A DNA stretch of 64,000 bases, from NCBI GenBank assembly GCA_050952845.1, contig JBMNLP010000001.1, positions 868,001 to 932,000 on the forward strand, read 5' to 3'. Source of the stretch: JAGVSV01 sp050952845 (GTDB lineage: Bacteria > Bacillota > Clostridia > Christensenellales > Aristaeellaceae). Below, in pieces: positions 57,786 through 64,000 of the stretch. The notes beneath the pieces are model-generated. The model ran no database searches, had not been told where the DNA came from, and was given only the letters and a program-made list of their open reading frames with translations. Position 1 is the first letter of the stretch, and each line of letters opens with the position of its first letter. A program made the translations under genes and the position numbers.

Positions 57786-59641
57786 AGGGATTGCGCAGCG
57801 CGCGTTATCGCCTGATATGCGCAGCGCTGCTGTTTATCTTCGGGTTGGCTGCCGGGCGATGGCAACCCGCGGTTGCCGGCTGGCTGTCCGTGATCGCCTG
57901 GGGTGTTGCCGGGTATGACGTACTGTACCGCGCTGCGCGGAACATCATGCGCGGACGCGTGTTTGATGAAAACTTTCTGATGGCAGTTGCCACGGTGGGC
58001 GCCCTGGCATTGGGTGAGCAAGCCGAAGCTGCGGCTGTGATGCTGTTCTATCAAACCGGGGAGCTGTTTCAGGATTACGCAGTGGACCGGTCCCGCCGCT
58101 CCATCGGCGAGCTGATGGACATCCGGCCTGCCCACGCCAACCTGATAACGCCGGACGGGCCCATCGTCGTGGACCCGCAGAATGTGCACGTGGGGCAGAG
58201 GGTGCTGGTCAAGCCGGGGGAGAAGATGCCGCTGGACGGCGTGGTCGTGGAAGGCCAGTCCGTGCTGGACACTGCCGCGCTAACCGGCGAATCCGCCCCG
58301 CGCGATGTGATGCCGGGCGACAAGGTGATCAGCGGCTGCATCAACGTGACGGGGCAGATCACCGTGCAGGTGGAAAAGGCATACAGCGATTCGGCGGTTG
58401 CCCGGATCCTGGAGCTGGTGGAAAATGCCTCCTCACGAAAATCCCGCTCAGAGCGGTTCATCACCAGGTTTTCAGCCATCTACACACCGGTGGTGGTTGT
58501 CTCGGCGGCAGCGCTGGCTTTCCTGCCGCCGCTGCTGTTGGGGCAGCCGCTGGCTGCGTGGGTTTACCGTGCGCTGAGCTTCCTGGTTGTGTCCTGTCCC
58601 TGTGCGCTGGTGATATCGATTCCGCTGAGTTTTTTTGGCGGGCTGGGCGGTGCATCGCGCGCAGGCATACTCGTCAAGGGCAGCAACTATCTTGAAGCGT
58701 TGGCCAAGGCGCAGACCTTTGTGTTTGACAAAACCGGCACGCTGACGGAGGGCGTATTCGCGGTGGTAGCCGTTGCGCCGCAGGGCATCAGCGGGGAAGT
58801 GCTGCTGGAGCTGGCTGCGCTGGCGGAGAGCGGTTCCAGCCACCCCATTGCGCGCTCCATTTTAGAGGCATATGACAAGCCGATAGCGCATAGCCGCGTC
58901 CGCGGCATTACCGAAAGCGGCGGGCACGGCGTCGAGGCGCAGGTGGATGGGCGGGAGGTGTTGGTCGGCAGCGCGCGCTGGCTGGCAGCGCATGGTATTT
59001 TGGTAAAGGCTGAAGAAGAGGGCACTGTCGTGTACGTCGCAGCCAATGGCCGGTATGCGGGCAGCATTCTGCTGATGGACAAGCTGAAGGAGGGCGCGGT
59101 GGAAGCCATCCGCGCCATCAAGGCGTTGGGGGTGTGTCGCACAGCGGTGCTTACCGGCGACAGCGAGGCGGCAGGCAGGGCAGCTGCCCAGGCGCTGGGC
59201 ATCGACCGGGTGATGGCTGGCTTGCTGCCTCAGGATAAGGTGGCTGTGGTGGAAAACCTCATCAACCAAAGTACAGGCACGGGCGTTGTATTTGTGGGCG
59301 ATGGCATCAACGACGCGCCGGTGCTGGCGCGCGCCGATGTGGGCATCGCGATGGGCGCTTTGGGCGCAGACGCAGCCATTGAAGCTGCCGATGTGGTGAT
59401 TATGAACGACAGACTTGACAAGCTGCCGGAAGCCGTGCGCATCGCGCGCAAAACAGCGGCAATCGCCCGGCAGAATACCGTGTTTGCGATAGCGGTGAAG
59501 ATGCTGGTGCTGCTGCTCAGTGCGGTGGGCCTGTCCTCGCTGTGGGCTGCCGTGTTTGCCGATGTAGGCGTTGCATTTTTAGCCGTTCTCAACGCCATGC
59601 GCACGATGTTCGCTGTACCCGCTGCTCACCATGCAAGATAA
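57782..59641 (+). CDS. Heavy-metal P1B-type ATPase (Zn/Cd/Pb exporter)
   Basis: A 619-residue metal-exporting ATPase. Motifs: TGES in the actuator domain (168-171), CPC in the transport helix (SCPCALVISIPL, 272-274), DKTGT with the phosphorylated aspartate (316-320), SSHPIARSI with the HP pair, and GDGINDAPVLARADVGIAMG. The last helices have LWAAVFADVGVAFLAVLNAMR, whose D-x-G is typical of the P1B-2 subgroup that exports Zn, Cd and Pb. The N-terminal HMA domain is absent and is encoded as the preceding small protein. The promoter at 57462 serves both. Confidence 0.92.
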   Translation: MKGLRSARYRLICAALLFIFGLAAGRWQPAVAGWLSVIAWGVAGYDVLYRAARNIMRGRVFDENFLMAVATVGALALGEQAEAAAVMLFYQTGELFQDYAVDRSRRSIGELMDIRPAHANLITPDGPIVVDPQNVHVGQRVLVKPGEKMPLDGVVVEGQSVLDTAALTGESAPRDVMPGDKVISGCINVTGQITVQVEKAYSDSAVARILELVENASSRKSRSERFITRFSAIYTPVVVVSAAALAFLPPLLLGQPLAAWVYRALSFLVVSCPCALVISIPLSFFGGLGGASRAGILVKGSNYLEALAKAQTFVFDKTGTLTEGVFAVVAVAPQGISGEVLLELAALAESGSSHPIARSILEAYDKPIAHSRVRGITESGGHGVEAQVDGREVLVGSARWLAAHGILVKAEEEGTVVYVAANGRYAGSILLMDKLKEGAVEAIRAIKALGVCRTAVLTGDSEAAGRAAAQALGIDRVMAGLLPQDKVAVVENLINQSTGTGVVFVGDGINDAPVLARADVGIAMGALGADAAIEAADVVIMNDRLDKLPEAVRIARKTAAIARQNTVFAIAVKMLVLLLSAVGLSSLWAAVFADVGVAFLAVLNAMRTMFAVPAAHHAR

Positions 59642-59714
59642 AGGAATCTAACAGTTTGATTTCCCTGAAATGCTGATCACCGATCACTGACCACTGTTGC
59701 TGCTTGACGCCGTC

Positions 59715-59743
59715 TTGACGGTGCCCAGGGGCCATGCTACGAT
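59715..59743 (+). promoter_or_regulatory. Promoter of the rpiB-MFS pair
   Basis: TTGACG (59715-59720) and TACGAT (59738-59743) with a 17-base spacer, about 28 bases before the ATG at 59772. Confidence 0.6.
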
Positions 59744-59771
59744 AGGTACATTATATCGTTTGGAGGCAGCC

Positions 59772-60221
59772 ATGACCATTGCTATAGGAAACGACCATGC
59801 GGCGCTGTCGCTCAAGAAGGAAATCATCGCGCTTCTTTTGGAGATGGGGCACACATATACGGATTTTGGCGTCAACACCCCGGAGAGCTGCGATTACCCC
59901 ATATATGGCTTAAAGGCGGCGCGGGCTGTCGCCCGGGGGGAGTGTGACTTGGGCATTGTGATCTGCGGCACCGGGGTGGGGATCGGCATCACTGCCAACA
60001 AGGTCAGGGGCATCCGCTGCGCCATCTGCTCCGAGCCATATTCAGCTAGTATGGCGCGCAGGCACAACGATGCCAACATGCTGGCCATCGGCGCCCGCGT
60101 GGTGGGAAGCGAGCTGGCTAAGATGATCGTGCGCGAGTTTTTAACTGCTACCTTTGAAGGTGGGCGCCATGCCGACCGCGTCGGGTTGATCATCGCTGCG
60201 GAGTCGAACGGCGACGCATGA
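59772..60221 (+). CDS. rpiB: Ribose-5-phosphate isomerase B/LacA-LacB family isomerase
   Basis: A 149-residue sugar-phosphate isomerase interconverting ribose 5-phosphate and ribulose 5-phosphate, or a related pair. Features: MTIAIGNDHAALSLKKEIIALL with the substrate-binding D-H, GVNTPESCDYPIYG, and the catalytic loop GIVICGTGVGIGITANKVRGIRCAIC with the active-site cysteine. RRHNDANMLAIGARVVG lies near residue 100. GGAGG six to ten bases upstream of ATG 59772 sets the start. It overlaps the next MFS gene by 4 bases. Confidence 0.9.
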   Translation: MTIAIGNDHAALSLKKEIIALLLEMGHTYTDFGVNTPESCDYPIYGLKAARAVARGECDLGIVICGTGVGIGITANKVRGIRCAICSEPYSASMARRHNDANMLAIGARVVGSELAKMIVREFLTATFEGGRHADRVGLIIAAESNGDA

Positions 60222-61408
60222 TGCCGCCAACAGAAAAATACCCCTGGCGTTTCGGGCTGTTTATCGGCGCTTGCTGTGCTGCCAATGCCGTTTATCAGGG
60301 ATATATGTCCAAATACTATCAAGCGGTGGGCATGGAAGGCACCTATATGATGGCGTTGCTGGCTGCGGCGCCCGCGGTGGCCATTGTCGCGCAGCCTATC
60401 TGGGGCCGCATTGGCGACCGCATGAAAACCCGCAACGCTGCACTGACAGCGATGCTTATCGCTTCCCTGGCAGCTATGTTGCTGATGCGGCTCAACTCTT
60501 CATTTGCCTGGCTGTTGAGCTTTACCTGCATTCATGCGGCATTCTATACTCCCATCCAGCCCATGGGGGATTCCATTGTGCTGGAATCGCTGGAGAAGCA
60601 GCGCGCGCCGTTTGGGCCTGTGCGGCTATTTGGCAGCTATGCGTTTGCGCTGACCAACCTTGTGGCTGGCAGGCTGTTTGAAGGCGGCAGCCACATTGTG
60701 CCCTATGTCAACGCTGTGCTGTTGGTGGTGCTGCTGGCTGCGTCCCGCGTGCTGCCTAAAACCAGGGGGCATCAGCATGGCAAGCGTAAGGTGCCGCTGC
60801 GCGACGTGCTGCGACTGCCCTATATGCTGCCGCTGATGCTGCTGGTCATCGCGCTGCAGCTGAGCATGGGCTATTTCTACAGCTATTTTACGCTGCACTT
60901 TACGTCGTTGCCCGGTGGTACATCGACGCTGGCGGGCCTTGCCTTTTTTATATCTGCCATCAGCGAGACGCCGTTTCTGATCTTGTCGGACCGCCTGTTC
61001 ATTAAGTATGGCACAGGTAAGTTGATGGTGGCATCAGCGCTGTTGCTGACCGTCCGCCTGGCCATCCTGGGGCTGTCGCAAAACATTGCGCTGCTGTTGG
61101 TCAACCAGGTGCTTCACGGCGGCGGTTTCGTCGTCATCACCGTGACAATGGCTAAATACATCAACCGGGTGGTACCTGACGAGTTGAAAGCCAGCGGGCA
61201 AATGCTGCTGGCGGTGGTGGGTTACGGCCTGGCCAGGGTGTTTGGCACGCTGTGCGGCGGCTATATCCAGCAGCTTACCGGCGGTACCGCTGGTGGCTTC
61301 CTGGCCATGGCAGGGCTGAGCTTTTTAGCATTCTGCCTGTCGGCTGCCTATTTCCTGCCCAAACCGCCGATCAACGGCGAAAAACCGCTGCCTGTGCGGT
61401 CGGATTAA
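60218..61408 (+). CDS. MFS transporter
   Basis: A 396-residue, 12-helix major facilitator protein starting in the rpiB stop (ATGA). PWRFGLFIGACCAANAVYQGYMSKYYQAVG and IWGRIGDRMKTRNAALTAML (loop 2-3) mark the N-terminal half. The layout resembles the LacY/nucleoside-permease-like branch (MFS_1_like). The coupling with rpiB suggests a pentose or nucleoside as substrate, which is inference. Confidence 0.83.
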   Translation: MMPPTEKYPWRFGLFIGACCAANAVYQGYMSKYYQAVGMEGTYMMALLAAAPAVAIVAQPIWGRIGDRMKTRNAALTAMLIASLAAMLLMRLNSSFAWLLSFTCIHAAFYTPIQPMGDSIVLESLEKQRAPFGPVRLFGSYAFALTNLVAGRLFEGGSHIVPYVNAVLLVVLLAASRVLPKTRGHQHGKRKVPLRDVLRLPYMLPLMLLVIALQLSMGYFYSYFTLHFTSLPGGTSTLAGLAFFISAISETPFLILSDRLFIKYGTGKLMVASALLLTVRLAILGLSQNIALLLVNQVLHGGGFVVITVTMAKYINRVVPDELKASGQMLLAVVGYGLARVFGTLCGGYIQQLTGGTAGGFLAMAGLSFLAFCLSAAYFLPKPPINGEKPLPVRSD

Positions 61409-61416
61409 GCCACCGT

Positions 61417-61445
61417 TTGCGCCTCACCAGCCATTCTGATATACT
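61417..61445 (+). promoter_or_regulatory. Promoter of the zinc-ribbon membrane protein
   Basis: TTGCGC (61417-61422) and TATACT (61440-61445) with a 17-base spacer. A small hairpin (GCTTTT/AAAAGC) lies in the leader before the GGGAGAAG ribosome-binding site. Confidence 0.5.
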
Positions 61446-61501
61446 TTTTTTGTTGATGAAAGCTTTTGCGCAGCGTAAAAGCTGTGTTTTTGGGAGAAGA
61501 C

Positions 61502-62152
61502 ATGCTCGTTTATTATTGCGCCAAATGCCAGCGGCAGAACAGCAGGAATACCTGCGACAGCTGCGGCAAAAACCTCACGGCAGGCTCGGTCCGCTACATA
61601 TGGTCGGACTACCGGCTGCCCATTACGGATGTGGTCCGGGTGGGCACGGTGCTGCGCGTGATGCTGTTGTCGGTGCTGCTGCTGCTCATGGGCATGATGG
61701 CGGCGGAGTTTATTGAAACAGGCGAACAAGCGGTGCCATTTCTGACCGAAAGCGGCATCCTGCCCGTGATGATCACTGTATTTTTGATCGGCACAGTGCT
61801 GGGGCTGGTGCTATTGATCGTGCAGGGAAGGGAGAGCGTTCAGTACGTGCTGGACCCCAAGGGGGCGCTCAAGCGCACATGGATTCAGCCAACGCGATTA
61901 AAATGCTGGGCGCGCTTTGTGTGCTACGATAAAGCAGCCATTCAGCCAAACGCCGACGGCGTGCCGTTTCTGATGGTGCATGAGGAATACATCGTCTGGC
62001 AGGATGTCGCCCGCTACGCACTGCGCCCGCGCGCCGGGCGCGTCAACCTGTATCGCCCCTATTCATTTGTTTTTATGGCCATGCACATCCCCCGGGAGGA
62101 ATACGACGGCGCAGTCAGCATGATCACAGCCAAGGTAAAGCGCGCACGATAA
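61502..62152 (+). CDS. Zinc-ribbon membrane protein of unknown function
   Basis: A 216-residue protein. Residues 6-25 hold CAKCQRQNSRNTCDSCGK, a zinc ribbon with two CxxC pairs. Two membrane helices follow (about 57-75, TVLRVMLLSVLLLLMGMM, and about 95-115, VMITVFLIGTVLGLVLLIV), then a soluble C-terminal part of about 95 residues. The function is unknown. ATG 61502 with GGGAGAAG six bases upstream is chosen over the in-frame codon at 61466. Confidence 0.72.
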   Translation: MLVYYCAKCQRQNSRNTCDSCGKNLTAGSVRYIWSDYRLPITDVVRVGTVLRVMLLSVLLLLMGMMAAEFIETGEQAVPFLTESGILPVMITVFLIGTVLGLVLLIVQGRESVQYVLDPKGALKRTWIQPTRLKCWARFVCYDKAAIQPNADGVPFLMVHEEYIVWQDVARYALRPRAGRVNLYRPYSFVFMAMHIPREEYDGAVSMITAKVKRAR

Positions 62153-62280
62153 AAAAGGAAACTGCCATGAGGGAGACGAAAAGCAGATTGGTCCCGATGC
62201 TTGCGTTACTGGTGGCGTCGAAACACCAGAGGGTATTTGGCTTGGTGTAGTTTTTGGATTACGGATGCAGGCGACCGGCA

Positions 62281-63138
62281 TCAGCGGATGCCGCGGACGC
62301 CGCCCGGGCGTTCTTTGCCGGAGCTATCAGCTATTTCATCCGATGGAAGAACGCCCATATATTTCTTATACATCCTCGTGAAATAGGACAGGTTTTGAAT
62401 GTTCATTTCCCGGGCAGCTTGGGATACGGTAAAGTGCTCGACAACCATCAGTTGCCTGGCTTTCATGCACCGCTGCAGATTGATGTATTGGATGACGGAC
62501 ATGTCCGTGTAAGCCTTGAAAAGACGGCAGAAGTGGTATTTGCTTAACCCGACCTGCGCGCAGATGGTGTCGATGGTCAGGTTCTCCGACAGGTTATTGT
62601 GGATGTAATCCAAAGCCTTGAGCACAGCATGGTTTGTGCGCTTTGAACCGCTGCCGGTTTGCGGCTGTGCATCCGATGTATAGCCGCGGTACAAACGGGT
62701 AAACAGCCCCGCAACGTGCGCCAGGATAGCTTGTTTGTACATGGGTTCTGCCCGGTCGAATTCAGCGACGATGGCTTTGAGATAAGCCCAGCAGGTATCA
62801 TCCTGTATCCGCGGCAAAAGGGAAGCGTCGATTGGAAAGCGCCATGTGTTGAGCCAACCGGCGTCGACAATCAGGCAGTAATACAGGCAATCCCGGCTGT
62901 CGGCGATAATGGAATGGATGACATTGCCGCCAATGATAGCGATGTCGCCTGCGGTGTATGCATAGCGCTGGGTATCCAGCAGAATAGAAGCTGCGCCTTC
63001 CTGGAAAAACAGCAGTTCGATGCCGGCATGCCAGTTTGTGTAAATGGTACGCCGTCTGCTGGACAGATAGTCTTCATGAAAAACAATAGGAAACGCATGG
63101 TCTGCGTAAATGGGTGCTTCAAATTGCGCTGTCTGCAT
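62281..63138 (-). CDS. AraC-family transcriptional regulator
   Basis: A 285-residue protein with an N-terminal cupin-like sensor domain (WHAGIELLFFQEGAASILLDTQRYAYTAGDIAIIGGNVIHSI, residues 36-80) and a C-terminal double HTH (LDYIHNNLSENLTIDTICAQVGLSKYHFCRLFKAYTDMS, then QAAREMNIQNLSYFTRMYKKYMG). It is divergent from the sugar ABC permease gene at 63258, which it probably controls in response to a carbohydrate. The 119-base gap between them is AT-rich and should hold both promoters. Confidence 0.9.
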   Translation of the reverse strand: MQTAQFEAPIYADHAFPIVFHEDYLSSRRRTIYTNWHAGIELLFFQEGAASILLDTQRYAYTAGDIAIIGGNVIHSIIADSRDCLYYCLIVDAGWLNTWRFPIDASLLPRIQDDTCWAYLKAIVAEFDRAEPMYKQAILAHVAGLFTRLYRGYTSDAQPQTGSGSKRTNHAVLKALDYIHNNLSENLTIDTICAQVGLSKYHFCRLFKAYTDMSVIQYINLQRCMKARQLMVVEHFTVSQAAREMNIQNLSYFTRMYKKYMGVLPSDEIADSSGKERPGGVRGIR

Positions 63139-63257
63139 AGCCCCTCCGCAATAGCAAGATAGTGTTAAAAAATGGCAAAATACTTGCTATCTATTTTTGT
63201 TTGTTTATTATATACTATTAATGAATATTGCACAAGGTTCTTGTTTTGGAGAAGTGT

Positions 63258-64000
63258 ATGAGCGATCATTTGCCCGCAGTTCGCGGGAAAAAGAGAAGGT
63301 TTAAGGTCAGAGGCAACATCGACTTGCTGTTGTTTTGCCTGCCCGGGATTGTGATCACCTTCATATACCACTACATCCCGATCTATGGCGTGCAGATTGC
63401 CTTCCGCAAGTATTCAGCCAGGCGGGGCATATGGGGCAGCCGGTGGGTGGGGCTGGAAAACTTTGAACGTTTCTTTAGGTCAGCCAGCGCCTGGCTTGTT
63501 ATCCGCAACACCCTGGTGCTGAGCGTGTATTCCATTGCCGCCGGCTTCCCCGTTGCCATCGTGCTGGCGCTGCTGCTAAATACATTCAACCACAAACGAT
63601 ATCGCCGGGTGATACAGACCGTCACCTATGCGCCACATTTTATCAGCACTGTTGTTATGTGCGGTATGCTGCTCCTGTTTTTGTCTCCCAGGCTGGGCGT
63701 GATCAATACAATGATCAAAATGCTAGGCAGCGAGCCTATCAATTTTATGGGCAAGTCTGCGTACTGGCGGCATATCTACGTATGGTCCGGCGTGTGGCAG
63801 TCGATGGGCTGGAGTTCGATTATCTATTTTGCGGCTCTCTCCGGCGTCAGCCCCGAATACCATGAAGCAGCCATTGTGGATGGCGCCACCAAGTTGCAGC
63901 GCATCCGCTTTATCGACCTGCCTTTCCTGTTGCCGGTGGCATCCATGCTGCTGATCCTCAACTTCGGCAGCGTGCTCTCCATTGGCTTTGAAAAGGCTTA
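63258..64000 (+). CDS. Sugar ABC transporter permease, LplB/YtcP type, 3' partial
   Basis: The frame is open from ATG 63258 (GGAGAAG upstream) to the end of the window, about 247 residues. Helix 1 is IDLLLFCLPGIVITFIYHYIPIYGVQIAF, followed by WVGLENFERFFRS. The permease signature EYHEAAIVDGATKLQRIRFIDLPFL, the EAA loop that docks to the ATPase, lies near residue 205. This is the PLPxxxxxY-type polysaccharide permease of Bacillota. Partner permease, lipoprotein and possibly more genes should follow outside the window. Probably regulated by the divergent AraC protein. Confidence 0.9.
   Translation, partial: MSDHLPAVRGKKRRFKVRGNIDLLLFCLPGIVITFIYHYIPIYGVQIAFRKYSARRGIWGSRWVGLENFERFFRSASAWLVIRNTLVLSVYSIAAGFPVAIVLALLLNTFNHKRYRRVIQTVTYAPHFISTVVMCGMLLLFLSPRLGVINTMIKMLGSEPINFMGKSAYWRHIYVWSGVWQSMGWSSIIYFAALSGVSPEYHEAAIVDGATKLQRIRFIDLPFLLPVASMLLILNFGSVLSIGFEKA

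Noticed and set aside
1..64000. CRISPR array or cas genes
   Set aside because: No regularly spaced short repeats and no Cas-like proteins were seen anywhere in the window.

Overview
The window looks like chromosomal DNA of a GC-rich member of the Bacillota, most likely a Clostridia or Christensenellales-type bacterium. The grounds are strong Shine-Dalgarno sites with ATG, GTG and TTG starts, a radical SAM/DUF2344/RNase G/MiaB/YlbF/MutS/MutL/MiaA/methionine gamma-lyase-family gene train, an LplB-type sugar permease beside an AraC regulator, and Clostridia-type mobile DNA. The species cannot be named from the sequence.

Layout. (1) 1-13.1 kb is a cell-surface polysaccharide (capsule) locus. Its first 8 kb is clearly AT-richer than the rest: acetyltransferase, glycosyltransferase, TupA-like ATP-grasp protein, polymerase-like and flippase-like membrane proteins, an IS1182-family insertion, and an octopine-dehydrogenase-family enzyme. 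capE, capF and capG follow and should make UDP-N-acetyl-L-fucosamine. A separately promoted trio of small genes, the last HEPN-like, sits between capF and capG. (2) 13.3-21.2 kb is GC-rich core DNA: a SWIM-domain protein, a GNAT-like gene cut by an IS630-family element, radC, a YdcF-like protein, a phosphodiester-glycosidase-family protein, a divergent Lgt homologue, and tRNA-Glu and tRNA-Gln. (3) 21.3-33.4 kb is one tightly packed operon for RNA processing, tRNA modification and mismatch repair. (4) 34.8-57.3 kb is an island bounded by a 47-bp direct repeat of the 3' part of tRNA-Arg(CCT). It holds a relaxase relic, two inverted transposase fragments, a complete type 1 BREX phage-defence operon with three extra genes, and an MFS transporter. 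(5) 57.3-64 kb is core DNA again: tRNA-Arg, a metal-export operon with a well-defined promoter/operator, RpiB plus MFS, a zinc-ribbon membrane protein, an AraC regulator and a truncated sugar ABC permease.

The most interesting part is the BREX operon on the minus strand, 54.5 to 35.9 kb. In transcription order it runs: Xre-type regulator, brxA, brxB, brxC, small membrane protein, pglX, a coiled-coil protein with a DUF2325-like C-terminus, pglZ, brxL, and a zinc-ribbon protein with two CbxX/SpoVK-type AAA+ domains. The six canonical type 1 genes are all intact. The three non-canonical genes lie inside the transcription unit with overlaps or short gaps, so they may be accessory BREX components. 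The second candidate for novelty is the small-gene trio at 10.7-12.0 kb.

A 162-bp MITE-like repeat occurs twice (15.2 and 57.0 kb). Two IS insertions can be undone on paper to restore the interrupted site exactly: a ribosome-binding site in one case and a reading frame in the other.
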